The notes beneath the pieces are model-generated. The model ran no database searches, had not been told where the DNA came from, and saw only the letters and a list, made by a program, of their open reading frames with translations. A DNA stretch of 64,000 nt from positions 1,178,001-1,242,000 of the forward strand of contig NC_015554.1 of NCBI RefSeq assembly GCF_000213655.1, written 5' to 3'. Position 1 is the first letter of the stretch; every line of letters begins with the position of its first letter. Positions 29,250 through 37,768 of this stretch are shown here, in pieces. This DNA is from Alteromonas naphthalenivorans (GTDB lineage: Bacteria > Pseudomonadota > Gammaproteobacteria > Enterobacterales > Alteromonadaceae). Made by a program: the position numbers and the translations under genes.

Positions 29250-30407
29250 ATGTTCTTTTCCCGTAAAGCTAAGCCACTCATCGACAGAGTTGCGGCTATT
29301 TTAGCCAGCTATTTCAGTATTGAAGCCGACATTACCGCACAATGGTGTGCAGATAAGTTAGATGCAGATCAAGCCATTGGTGACAAAAAAGCTGACAACA
29401 CGAAAGCTGATCACGAAACTCCTTCCAACACATTCACTATCAACTTACCGTTTTGTTATAAAACTCAGCAAGCAACAATTAAAGCTTACGTGCTAGAAGC
29501 ACTAAAAGGCGAGCTTACCGAACAGCAACTCATCGTTAGCCAACACATAGCGTCGGGTGAAACTAAAAATACCGCCGTTAATAATATTAAAAATATTATT
29601 GCCGTGGCATCAGGCAAAGGCGGGGTAGGGAAGTCGACCACCAGTATTAATTTGGCGTTTGCGCTTATGCAAGAAGGGGCAAGTGTAGGCATTTTAGACG
29701 CTGACATTTACGGCCCATCGGTGCCTATTATGTTGGGCAATACCGACGCACATCCGCATAGCACTGATAACAAACACATGCAGCCGTTAAGCGCCCATGG
29801 GTTGGTGGCAAACTCTATCGGCTACTTGGTGCCGCAAGAAGACGCCGCTGTGTGGCGCGGCCCAATGGCGAGTAGGGCATTAAAACAGCTTATTGATGAA
29901 ACCTTGTGGCCCGTACTCGATTATTTAATTGTAGACATGCCGCCGGGTACTGGTGACATTCAGCTTACTATGGCGCAGCAAGTGCCGCTAACTGCTGCGG
30001 TAGTAGTAACCACACCTCAAGACTTAGCGCTAGCCGATGCCCAAAAAGGCATTAGCATGTTCGAAAAAGTGGGAGTGCCAGTATTGGGACTGGTTGAAAA
30101 CATGAGTTATTACCAATGCCGTGCCTGTGGCACCAAAGACTATGTGTTTTCAAAAGATGGCGGCGAAATCTTAGCTGAGCGACATGGCTTGCCACTACTA
30201 GGCCAATTACCACTCGATATCACCGTGCGCGAACACGCCGATGCGGGTACGCCACTGTTGGTAAGTGCACCTGAGAGCCCATTAAGTGAAAGCTACCGCG
30301 AAGCCGCTAGAGCGTTATCGATGCAATTAGCATTAACCGTTGCACCCAGAACGCAGCAAAGCAAGCATATTAAAGGCGACCCCATTGGCGTTAACAGTAA
30401 GCTTTAA
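29250..30407 (+). CDS. mrp: Iron-sulfur cluster carrier ATPase Mrp/ApbC
   Basis: The 385-aa P-loop protein binds and transfers Fe-S clusters. The deviant Walker A is ASGKGGVGKSTTS near residue 119, followed by DADIYGPSVPIMLG, VDMPPGTGDIQLT, and the cluster-binding CxxC (YYQCRACGT). The N-terminal ~110 residues are a divergent DUF59-like region. It is divergent from metG. Confidence 0.92.
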   Translation: MFFSRKAKPLIDRVAAILASYFSIEADITAQWCADKLDADQAIGDKKADNTKADHETPSNTFTINLPFCYKTQQATIKAYVLEALKGELTEQQLIVSQHIASGETKNTAVNNIKNIIAVASGKGGVGKSTTSINLAFALMQEGASVGILDADIYGPSVPIMLGNTDAHPHSTDNKHMQPLSAHGLVANSIGYLVPQEDAAVWRGPMASRALKQLIDETLWPVLDYLIVDMPPGTGDIQLTMAQQVPLTAAVVVTTPQDLALADAQKGISMFEKVGVPVLGLVENMSYYQCRACGTKDYVFSKDGGEILAERHGLPLLGQLPLDITVREHADAGTPLLVSAPESPLSESYREAARALSMQLALTVAPRTQQSKHIKGDPIGVNSKL

Positions 30408-30553
30408 ATGACAAACTTTAACGGAAATTAATCAGTTTTAACCGTTTAAGTGACTAATTTTGTTATTTATGTAAATAGTCGCTTATAGCCAGTTGATTGG
30501 CGAGTGCTACATACGCATAATACCGCACACTTTATAGTAAGGACTTACCGCTT

Positions 30554-31150
30554 ATGCGCCTTTGCGATCGCGATATATACGAACATTTAAAAGCTGGGAA
30601 AATAAAAATAGACCCAACTCCCGACTACGAAGAAATTAGTGGGGTGACGGTAGATATTCGCCTAGGTAATAAATTTCGCGTATTTGAAGATCATCAAGCA
30701 CCTTACATCGATTTAAGCGGACCTAAAGCGCAGGTACAAGAAGCGTTAGACCATGTAATGAGCGACGAAATTGAATTGCCAGAAGGCAAAGCATTTTTCT
30801 TGCACCCAGGCGAGCTTGCACTGGCAATCACTCATGAATCTGTGACGCTGCCAGATTATATTGTAGGTTGGTTAGATGGACGTTCGTCGCTAGCTCGATT
30901 AGGCCTGATGGTGCATGTAACCGCACACAGAATCGATCCTGGTTGGTCTGGCAATATTGTGCTGGAGTTCTACAACAGCGGAAAACTGCCTTTAGCCCTT
31001 CGCCCAAAAATGAAAATTGGTGCGTTAAGCTTTGAAGTGTTATCGAACCCCGCCGAAAAACCATACAATGCCCGCGTAGATGCAAAATACAAAGGGCAAG
31101 ACGGCGCAGTAGCCAGCCGTATATCCTCTGATGATAAAGGCAGCGCATAA
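30554..31150 (+). CDS. dcd: dCTP deaminase
   Basis: The 198-aa homotrimeric enzyme converts dCTP to dUTP for dTTP synthesis. Family segments are intact: [22 protein letters not shown], the catalytic region [13 protein letters not shown] and [22 protein letters not shown]. The length matches the E. coli enzyme (193 aa) with a short C-terminal extension. It follows mrp on the same strand as in related genomes. Confidence 0.95.
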   Translation: MRLCDRDIYEHLKAGKIKIDPTPDYEEISGVTVDIRLGNKFRVFEDHQAPYIDLSGPKAQVQEALDHVMSDEIELPEGKAFFLHPGELALAITHESVTLPDYIVGWLDGRSSLARLGLMVHVTAHRIDPGWSGNIVLEFYNSGKLPLALRPKMKIGALSFEVLSNPAEKPYNARVDAKYKGQDGAVASRISSDDKGSA

Positions 31151-31224
31151 GCTCTACAGCGAATAAATTCTATAAAGCAAAGCATGTAACAAAACATGAA
31201 ATAAAGTATAAATAAGGATGCGCA

Positions 31225-32634
31225 ATGAGTGCCGAAAAGCCGTTCGACAGAAGCTCGTTTATTATTCTTATTGCCCTTCTTACTTCACTAGCGCTTGGCT
31301 CAGGAATATACTTTTCAGATCTAAGTGCTGATATTGCCCTTACCGCAGGCATTACCTTGTTTGTGGCAATATTATGGGTAACGGAAGCGCTGCCCATACC
31401 CGCAACCTCACTTATCCCATTTGCACTATTTCCTCTTGCCGGTGTATTGACCCATGCCGAAGCGGCTTCGTCGCTAGGTAGCCACGTTATTATCTTGCTA
31501 ATGGCAGCGTTCATGCTATCGAAAGGGTTAGAGAAAGCTAACCTGCATCAACGGTTCGCTATTTATATGCTACGAGTCACTGGGGCGGGAAGCCCGCTAA
31601 AGCTAATATTAAGTTTTATGCTGACCACCGCTATTTTAAGCATGTGGATAAGTAACACAGCCACCATTTTAATGATGCTACCTATGGCCATGGCCATTAT
31701 TAATGCTATGGAAAACCCACGATTTGGTGTAGCCCTTATTTTAGGTATTGCTTATGCCGCAAGTCTAGGCGGCGTGGGCACGCCCATTGGCACGCCGCCC
31801 AATATTATTTTTATGAGCGTTTATGAAGAAACGCAAGGGCATGAATACAGCTTTATTGAGTGGATGAAAACTGGGGTGCCCATTGTACTGGTCTCTATTC
31901 CGCTAATGGCGTTGTGGCTAGCACGGGGGTTAACGCAAGTGGGTAACATTGCTTTACCTCAACCAGGCAAATGGACAGTGGCCGAAAAGCGCGTTTTGGC
32001 GATATTCGGCACCGTCGCCATGGCGTGGGTATTCAGGCCGTTCTGGAGTGCGTGGTTAGGTATTACCACTATTAGCGATAGCACCATTGCGGTAGCCGGT
32101 GTTGTGGCCATGTTTATGACCAATAACGGTGAAACAACGCCTGCCACTGAAACGCGCAAAGGCCAACACGACAAATTACTCGACTGGAAAACCGCCAATA
32201 ATATTCCTTGGGGCATGTTGTTATTGTTCGCTGGTGGTATTTGTATTGCTAAAGCGTTTAAATCATCGGGCTTGAGCGTGCTAATGGGGGAGTGGCTTAC
32301 CGGGCTTTCAACCCTACCGGTGATTTTCCTTATTCTGGGTATCTGTTTATTTGTAACCTTCTTGACCGAAATTACATCGAATACCGCCACAGCCACACTA
32401 CTTATGCCAATATTAGCGGCAGCAGGCTTTGCGGTAGGTGTAGATCCTAAACTACTAATGATACCCGCCGCTATTAGCGCTAGTTGTGCGTTTATGCTGC
32501 CAGTAGCTACCGCGCCAAACGCAATTGCTTATTCCACCGAGAAGTTTGATATAAAAACCATGGCACGAGAGGGCATAGTGCTTAACGTAATTGTTGCCTT
32601 AGTGGTAACAGGTGTGTGTTATTTAACGTTATAA
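31225..32634 (+). CDS. SLC13/DASS-family sodium:dicarboxylate symporter
   Basis: The 469-aa protein has about 11 to 12 hydrophobic segments. The two family signature loops are present: SNTAT near residue 142 with GTPPN about 50 residues later, and the second repeat SNTATATLLMPI with ATAPNAIAYS. These Asn-rich motifs bind sodium and dicarboxylate (succinate, malate, fumarate) in VcINDY-type carriers. It is the last core gene before the tRNA-Pro integration site. Confidence 0.88.
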   Translation: MSAEKPFDRSSFIILIALLTSLALGSGIYFSDLSADIALTAGITLFVAILWVTEALPIPATSLIPFALFPLAGVLTHAEAASSLGSHVIILLMAAFMLSKGLEKANLHQRFAIYMLRVTGAGSPLKLILSFMLTTAILSMWISNTATILMMLPMAMAIINAMENPRFGVALILGIAYAASLGGVGTPIGTPPNIIFMSVYEETQGHEYSFIEWMKTGVPIVLVSIPLMALWLARGLTQVGNIALPQPGKWTVAEKRVLAIFGTVAMAWVFRPFWSAWLGITTISDSTIAVAGVVAMFMTNNGETTPATETRKGQHDKLLDWKTANNIPWGMLLLFAGGICIAKAFKSSGLSVLMGEWLTGLSTLPVIFLILGICLFVTFLTEITSNTATATLLMPILAAAGFAVGVDPKLLMIPAAISASCAFMLPVATAPNAIAYSTEKFDIKTMAREGIVLNVIVALVVTGVCYLTL

Positions 32635-32765
32635 AAACGGCGTTGTGCACCGGAATTTGCAGTTTTATATTACAAACTGATTAGCAATTAAGCACTTAAT
32701 CAAGGATTTGTGTAATTGTCGTTGCATTGTGACTAAAAATAAGTAGACTTATCGGCTCTTTCGGT

Positions 32766-32842
32766 CGGTGTGTGGCGCAGCTTGGTAGCGCACTGTCATG
32801 GGGTGTCAGGGGTCGGAGGTTCAAATCCTCTCACACCGACCA
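32766..32842 (+). tRNA. tRNA-Pro (anticodon GGG), CCA encoded
   Basis: A 77-nt cloverleaf: acceptor CGGTGTG pairing with CACACCG, D-arm with GGTAGC, anticodon loop ATGGGGT (GGG reads CCC), T-arm GGTTCAAATCC, discriminator A and encoded CCA. It closely matches the E. coli proL tRNA. Its 3' half is the attachment site of the adjoining island and remains intact. Confidence 0.96.
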
Positions 32843-32843
32843 A
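32798..32843 (+). other. Left attachment core (within tRNA-Pro)
   Basis: 46 bp from the anticodon loop through CCA plus one A, identical to 48274-48319. The bases beyond differ on both sides (C versus T before, T versus C after), which fixes the core limits. Confidence 0.93.
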
Positions 32844-32890
32844 TCTATATCTTTAATAATCAGAAAGTTACAAATATTATCCCCAGTATA

Positions 32891-32940
32891 TGTAGCAAAG
32901 AGAATTCTGATTTTTTAAACCATGTAGCATATATGTAGCT
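32891..32940 (+). other. Left integrase arm-type sites
   Basis: TGTAGCA at 32891-32897 and 32923-32929, and TGTAGCT at 32934-32940. The same heptamer occurs three times just inside the right end (48081-48130), as expected for arm sites of a P4/lambda-type integrase. Confidence 0.65.
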
Positions 32941-33019
32941 TGGTTTACTCATACATAATTTCTTCTTTTAAGCTTCTCTAGGCACCTGCTTAACAATAAT
33001 ACCCTGATTGTCAGCATAC

Positions 33020-34084
33020 TTAACATTTAATCACATCCTTGTACTTCGCTATTGTTTGACGAGTTAGACCAGATTCCTTCGCCAGATTGATCTGAGTAAG
33101 GCGCTCGCCTCGCTTTGTAAGACGAGATCTAGCTTCCAATATTTGTTGTTTGGTTTTCTCTTGTCGCGTTCGATGCGTGTAACGTGCGCCTTCTTGCTGT
33201 GCCAGCTTTTGGGTAATTGCTTGAATGGGTAGGTTCCAAAGACCTGCTATGCCCCTATTATGCGGTGGGTTGTAGTTCAGCCAGGTCCATCGAGATACGC
33301 TGCGAACTATCGAAGAAAGTTCATTAAGCGGCAATTGGTGCGTTTTGCTCAGGTCTTTTCCGGTAAAATCATTAAAGTAAATCGCGAGCTGAAAAAGGTG
33401 TTGTTCCCATTGCTCATAGCTCCAGTTTTCCCTAGCGAAAATTACTCGGCGATATGCTTCAAACCTTAACTCATGGAACACCGTGCAATTTCTTGAATCG
33501 GGAACATCATCCCAATCAAAGTCCCCACGTTTGTACATTTCTTGTCGCTTAAACCCATCGTTTAGTTCGTTTAAGTTATATTCGTGATCGTGTAGAAAAC
33601 TTGTTTTCCAAAACGGATGAAGTGGGTTCTTGCAAAGCGGACCAGTGTAAGCATTATCGGCCATCAATTCGCTAGTCATTTTTCTTTTGATATCGTTTAG
33701 GAAATTAATAGGTTTTCGGCGTGAATTCCGGCTAGTTGGTACATTTTGAATGGCGTAAAAAAGGTGTGCGGAGATCTGTTGCAACTTTGCTTTAGGGCCC
33801 TGTCCACTTACTATAATGTTTGGAGGTGGTAATAGTTTGTCTTCCCATATAAATGGATCTGTCCCGTCTAAATCGAATATCAGCCAGCACTTTGTATTTA
33901 TTGGATTAACCTGGATGTGAAGATACTTTTGTAAGGCACTAAATCTGTACCGATAGGTGCTTTTAGTCACATCCTCTTGTGCGCAAAGAGTTTGTTGGGG
34001 AGTTGTGGTTTCTAGCCGTTTGATTAGTCTCTCTCGCGCACTAACAGGCGCAGCCAAGACTGGCTGAATCATTTCAGATAACAT
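33020..34084 (-). CDS. ColE2-type plasmid replication initiation protein
   Basis: The 354-aa protein matches the Replicase (RepA of ColE2/ColE3) family. The N-terminal catalytic-like region has YLHIQVNPINTKCWLIFDLDG, then WEDKLLPPPNIIV, HLFYAIQNVP and PLCKNPLHPFW. A PriCT-like middle region (FHELRFEAYRRVI) and a C-terminal helix-turn-helix (LTQINLAKESGLTRQTIAKY) follow. ColE2 Rep acts as both initiator and primase. Its presence in an integrated island suggests the excised circle can replicate. It sits about 175 bp inside the left end, pointing outward. Confidence 0.85.
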   Translation of the reverse strand: MLSEMIQPVLAAPVSARERLIKRLETTTPQQTLCAQEDVTKSTYRYRFSALQKYLHIQVNPINTKCWLIFDLDGTDPFIWEDKLLPPPNIIVSGQGPKAKLQQISAHLFYAIQNVPTSRNSRRKPINFLNDIKRKMTSELMADNAYTGPLCKNPLHPFWKTSFLHDHEYNLNELNDGFKRQEMYKRGDFDWDDVPDSRNCTVFHELRFEAYRRVIFARENWSYEQWEQHLFQLAIYFNDFTGKDLSKTHQLPLNELSSIVRSVSRWTWLNYNPPHNRGIAGLWNLPIQAITQKLAQQEGARYTHRTRQEKTKQQILEARSRLTKRGERLTQINLAKESGLTRQTIAKYKDVIKC

Positions 34085-34159
34085 AAACTACCAATGTTGA
34101 AATTCAGTTCAACACGGCAGGCAGTGGGTTTGATCGCTTATGCCTGCCGTATTCTCAGA

Positions 34160-34378
34160 CTAAGCAACTTCGCCGTAGGTACGCAGCCAGCTTTCCAGCT
34201 TGGATTCTTCGAAGAGTAGTTTTCCACCAATTTTAATTGCTTCAGGCGCGAGCTTGTTAGCTAAAGTCTTGTTGCCTTCTTCAATGGCAGATTTACGTTT
34301 ATTTCTTAGATTGTATAGATGCTGAGGCGTACAGTTTAAGTACGCTGCTGCTTGTTTCGTGGTAATAAATGCGGACAT
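34160..34378 (-). CDS. AlpA/excisionase-like helix-turn-helix protein
   Basis: The 72-aa protein is a single MerR-like winged helix: FITTKQAAAYLNCTPQHLYNLRNKR, then a wing (IGGKLLFEESKLESWLRTY). This is the HTH_17/AlpA form that controls integrase genes or acts as recombination directionality factor. A strong site (GGAGGGCTTATG) precedes it. It is 75 bp upstream of the rep gene on the same strand, so it may instead regulate replication. Confidence 0.78.
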   Translation of the reverse strand: MSAFITTKQAAAYLNCTPQHLYNLRNKRKSAIEEGNKTLANKLAPEAIKIGGKLLFEESKLESWLRTYGEVA

Positions 34379-34645
34379 AAGCCCTCCTAACCGTAATACC
34401 TAAACCTGTTAAACATTTATGAAGTGGATGACCTAGAGAAGGAAGGTCCGTATTTTTCCTCATTACGTGTAACAGGCAGCTGGTTAGAGCGCCTTTTTGT
34501 GGTGTAAAACACCTAAGCTCTAATTTAAATTATAAGTAGATCTAAGTAAAGCTTGTTTATGAAAGGAAAATGGTAGGCTCAGTCAGAAACTTTGTTATTC
34601 TAAGAAATACTAAAGTTAATTTTCAATCCACTGGAAGGAAATAAG

Positions 34646-35902
34646 ATGGATAAACAAACCATGGGGGCATGGATAGTACACCATGGCCGAAAAATTAATG
34701 ACAACACAAATGTGGCCGCGGAATATGGCGCTATAGACATTGCCGCGAAGTCCGCTTCGTTGCTGTCTAGAATGGCTGCGTCTGATCAAGATGAATTAAG
34801 CAATGAGCTTGTTATAACCTTAGGCAAGGTTGGTGGCTTGAACCCCAGAACGGAATTAAAGGCTTGTCTTGAAGAGTTGAAGAAGCAAAAAGTAATTGAT
34901 GTTGCCAACAGCGGTGCCGTATCAGTATTGGGGATTACTACAAATAGTGCGCTTTCTCATGCTACAGATATGTTCAATAGAAACGCCCCTGACTCCCATG
35001 AAAACGCTGTGTTAGATTTGAGTGAAAAGGTGTCTCAAGCGCCAATTAATAGAAAGCTTGCTTCGGAATACATTTCAGATATTCATAGGTTGCCCAATAG
35101 TGAAGTTAGTGAGCTAATCACTCAAGCGTCAACTATTGGTTTTATCGATAGTGATTCCGATGACGATGATCCTCTACTTTTTAACGGAAACCTCTTTAGA
35201 AGAGATACTGTTTCGAAATCTCAAAAAATTTTGAGCTCTTTGAATTCAACTGAACAGAGTTCGTTAATAAACTTCAACGAAAAGCTCAAGTTACAAGGTG
35301 CGGTACATATTAAAGTTGCTGAAAAAATCTTAGGTCAAACACTATTATCAAAATTGAGAGCAGCAGCGTTTTTTGATGAAAATGTCGTTTCAAATGAGGC
35401 TGGAGATCACAGTTTTATAACATCACCTTCTTCTTTTCATAAGTTTAGTAATCCTATGTTGGATGATGCATTTGACCACGCAAAGGCACTGGTTTCCGCA
35501 CTATGTTATGGCGTGTCTGTAAGTTCATCCTCCAGAGGTCGTATATGGGGTGTTGAGCTGATCTTGGGCAAATTAATTCGAGGGGGGACAGTAGGGCCTG
35601 TGCCCGCAATTGGGAAAGATTATAGAGCTTTAGAACTGGAGAGAGTGGTTAGGATAATAGCTGGGAACTATGGTTTTTCAATGCAACTTCTTAAACGAGA
35701 GGTTGGTGAAATTGCCCTACAAGTTTTGCAAAACGGTTCTGCTAACAATACAGTTCTAGAAAATGTTCCGAGTGCGCAAGTAACGGCTTACATAGGACCT
35801 GAAGCTGCAAGAACAAGGTTTAAAAAGAAAAAGAGCATTCAGCCAAGTAGTTCACAAATGAGAACACTACTGAGTTCAGTAAGAAGTGGAGGTGGTCTCT
35901 AG
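34646..35902 (+). CDS. Unrecognised protein, first gene of a two-gene putative defence operon
   Basis: The 418-aa protein has no motif I recognise. It looks cytoplasmic: no signal peptide and no membrane segment. The N-terminal third (residues ~20-115) is helical with a possible winged-helix-like stretch (GGLNPRTELKACLEELKKQKVIDV). The centre has an acidic patch (SDSDDDDPLLF near 170-180). The C-terminal half has a conserved-looking region (SRGRIWGVELILGKLIRGG...RALELERVVRIIAG). The tail is basic (RFKKKKSIQPSSSQMR). AAGGAAATAAG precedes the ATG. The stop overlaps the next start (TAGTG), so the two are translationally coupled. Function unknown; a sensor or partner for the nuclease-like neighbour is inferred. 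Confidence 0.6.
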   Translation: MDKQTMGAWIVHHGRKINDNTNVAAEYGAIDIAAKSASLLSRMAASDQDELSNELVITLGKVGGLNPRTELKACLEELKKQKVIDVANSGAVSVLGITTNSALSHATDMFNRNAPDSHENAVLDLSEKVSQAPINRKLASEYISDIHRLPNSEVSELITQASTIGFIDSDSDDDDPLLFNGNLFRRDTVSKSQKILSSLNSTEQSSLINFNEKLKLQGAVHIKVAEKILGQTLLSKLRAAAFFDENVVSNEAGDHSFITSPSSFHKFSNPMLDDAFDHAKALVSALCYGVSVSSSSRGRIWGVELILGKLIRGGTVGPVPAIGKDYRALELERVVRIIAGNYGFSMQLLKREVGEIALQVLQNGSANNTVLENVPSAQVTAYIGPEAARTRFKKKKSIQPSSSQMRTLLSSVRSGGGL

Positions 35903-37023
35903 TGACTAGTAAAGGGTTTAAAACCGAAGAATTAATGAGGAACTATTTTCTCAAAGCTGGATTTTTCGTCGTTCGAGGTATCAATGTGCAAGTAAAAGAA
36001 CTTGACTTAACAGATGCAGATTTATGGATATACGAGAGGTCAGCTACGTTCGCCAGAAGACGGACAATTATAGATATCAAAGATAAAAAAAGACCCCAAG
36101 CTGCAGAAAGAATGTTTTTTGTAAAAGGCTTGTCCGAAGTTTTAGGTGTAGAAGGCGCAGGTATTGTTACGACTGACAATAACCCAGTATTACGAGACTT
36201 AGCCAGAAGAAATAAAATTCTCTGGATTGATGGAAATGATGTTCAGAGAATAAAAACTAACAAATTTATAGAGTCTATTGATCGGTTGTCTGAAGAAGAG
36301 TTTTTACAATCTGTAGATGAACTAGATCAAGTTAGGGGGGGGAAAGCGTATCGTCATGGCTTTGAGAAAATGAAAACTGCTTTGGGCGATCGGTTTGGTA
36401 TTTCTTCTGCGAATATAGCACTAGATAATTTTGGACAGTTCGCTAGAAGTGCTACAAAAACCCATCCAAATACTGAAAGCGCCAAAAGTCTGATCAGATT
36501 AAGCTATTACACTGCATCTATAGCTGCAATTTCTTTAGATTTTAGTTCAGCTGACACTGCGTTGAGACCTTCAGATGAGAGGCTCAAACATATGTCCAGC
36601 GCTATTAGGTATGGTGATGATCAGACCGAAATTAATAATAAAATGATGTGGTTAGAATTGGCCTTGAATAGTGTTGAGAACGGGTCATCAGTATTTAACC
36701 AAGTCAATAGAAAGTTTCGATCTGAAGCTGAAAGTATACCGGCTGAGGATTTAGCTCAGATAGTGGTCAAATATAGCAGTTCTGATACTCTATTTGAGGT
36801 TGCCAGAACTCTTGAACAAGCAGCTTTCGATAGACACTTGGCAAGTTTTGATGATCTACCTATACCTGTGAAAAGCTTTTTGGGCGCTCTTCTTGATTTT
36901 TCAGGGTGTTCCAGAGAGGTATTTTCAAAGGTAATATCTCCTTCTGAATATTTCACTAACTCTGGAGATAATCGAGTTGGTGAAAAACAGATGCAATTCA
37001 AAATTGAAGATGAAGAAAAATAA
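35902..37023 (+). CDS. PD-(D/E)xK nuclease-like protein, second gene of the two-gene operon
   Basis: The 373-aa protein starts with GTG overlapping the previous stop. The first ~110 residues look like a restriction-endonuclease fold: FKTEELMRNYFLKAGFFVVRG (helix with Glu), LTDADLWIYE (Asp) and RTIIDIKDKKRP (D-x-K), then a GAGIVTTDNNPVLRDLARRNKILWIDGND strand-helix as in Mrr/PDDEXK families. The remaining ~260 residues are helical and unrecognised (LIRLSYYTASIAAISLDF, MMWLELALNSVENG). A DNA-cleaving effector is a reasonable inference from the fold; specificity is unknown. No methylase is nearby, so it is not a classical restriction-modification pair. Confidence 0.65.
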   Translation: MTSKGFKTEELMRNYFLKAGFFVVRGINVQVKELDLTDADLWIYERSATFARRRTIIDIKDKKRPQAAERMFFVKGLSEVLGVEGAGIVTTDNNPVLRDLARRNKILWIDGNDVQRIKTNKFIESIDRLSEEEFLQSVDELDQVRGGKAYRHGFEKMKTALGDRFGISSANIALDNFGQFARSATKTHPNTESAKSLIRLSYYTASIAAISLDFSSADTALRPSDERLKHMSSAIRYGDDQTEINNKMMWLELALNSVENGSSVFNQVNRKFRSEAESIPAEDLAQIVVKYSSSDTLFEVARTLEQAAFDRHLASFDDLPIPVKSFLGALLDFSGCSREVFSKVISPSEYFTNSGDNRVGEKQMQFKIEDEEK

Positions 37024-37110
37024 ATTCTGCGCAGCCTTAGGGCTGCGCATCCCAATGAAAGTAAAAACCCAGTTTAATTTTTACATTAGAACTTTTTTTC
37101 GTCAATTCTC

Positions 37111-37308
37111 TTAATAGTAAAACTCACCGCGGTCGTGGGCATCTCGCGCTTCTTGTTCAGAATAATCATCCCCAAAGAAATTTACATTTCCTGCGCCGTC
37201 ATTATGTTCATCAATAAACCTGTCTTGTTTTTTTGCATCTTCACTTGGGTCATCTAGCAGAACTTCTAATGCAATCAGGGCGGTTGTTTTTAATATCTTC
37301 GAAAGCAT
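37111..37308 (-). CDS. Small acidic protein of unknown function
   Basis: 65 aa from the ATG at 37308, chosen because GGAG lies 6 nt upstream; an ATG 12 bp earlier is less well placed. A short hydrophobic N-terminus (TTALIALEVLL) is followed by an acidic tail (DRFIDEHNDGAGNVNFFGDDYSEQEARDAHDRGEF in parts). It is divergent from an XRE-type regulator gene across a region of AAAACTAAG boxes, so it is probably the regulated target. The role is unknown. Confidence 0.5.
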   Translation of the reverse strand: MLSKILKTTALIALEVLLDDPSEDAKKQDRFIDEHNDGAGNVNFFGDDYSEQEARDAHDRGEFYY

Positions 37309-37321
37309 CTTTAACTCCAAT

Positions 37322-37378
37322 AAAACTAAGGATTTCTGAGTATCTATGACTTATTAAAACTAAGAAACTCTTAGTTTT
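37322..37378. promoter_or_regulatory. Operator-like AAAACTAAG boxes
   Basis: AAAACTAAG occurs at 37322-37330 and 37356-37364, and inverted at 37370-37378. The last two form a 23-bp dyad with 5-bp spacer. They fill the gap between the divergent small gene and the XRE regulator, the expected place for the regulator's operator. Confidence 0.6.
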
Positions 37379-37400
37379 CAAGTTTTAGTTAGTTTTAAGT

Positions 37401-37664
37401 ATGAATAATGATGAGTCGCCTTTTCCCAAACGGTTGAAGCAGGCTAGAAAAGATCGGGGATTGTCTCAAAAGCAACTCGGTATCCTGTCAGGGATGGACG
37501 AGTTTTCAGCTTCCGCTCGCATGAACCAATATGAAAAAGGGGTCCATTCGCCCGACTTTAAGACGGTGAAGGCGTTAGCGGAGGTACTGAAAGTTCCTAC
37601 AGCTTTTCTTTATTGTGAAGAAGATGACTTAGCGGAACAGATCGCCAGTTTTAAAAATGGTTAG
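37401..37664 (+). CDS. XRE-family transcriptional regulator
   Basis: The 87-aa protein is a single Cro/cI-type helix-turn-helix: LKQARKDRGLSQKQLGILSGM, then NQYEKGVHSPDFKTVKALAEVLKVPTAFLY. No further domain. It probably represses its own promoter and the divergent small gene through the AAAACTAAG boxes upstream. Its 3' end overlaps the end of a convergent 35-aa gene by 4 bp. Confidence 0.85.
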   Translation: MNNDESPFPKRLKQARKDRGLSQKQLGILSGMDEFSASARMNQYEKGVHSPDFKTVKALAEVLKVPTAFLYCEEDDLAEQIASFKNG

Positions 37665-37768
37665 TTCTCACCGCTGTTTTTCACCTGCTTTGACGCGAAA
37701 TGGAAATAGCCAGCGAAGAATGCAACCAAACCAAGTATCATCAGATTGCTCACTATTAGCGGTGCCAT
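37661..37768 (-). CDS. 35-aa single-span membrane protein
   Basis: The ATG at 37768 is preceded by a near-perfect ribosome site (GAGGAGG, 5 nt upstream). The predicted peptide starts MAPLIVSNLMILGLVAFFAG, giving one hydrophobic span, and ends in a short basic/polar tail (ASKQVKNSGEN). The size and strong initiation site make it a credible small protein, of the hydrophobic toxin or small membrane-regulator kind. No family is recognised. Confidence 0.55.
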   Translation of the reverse strand: MAPLIVSNLMILGLVAFFAGYFHFASKQVKNSGEN

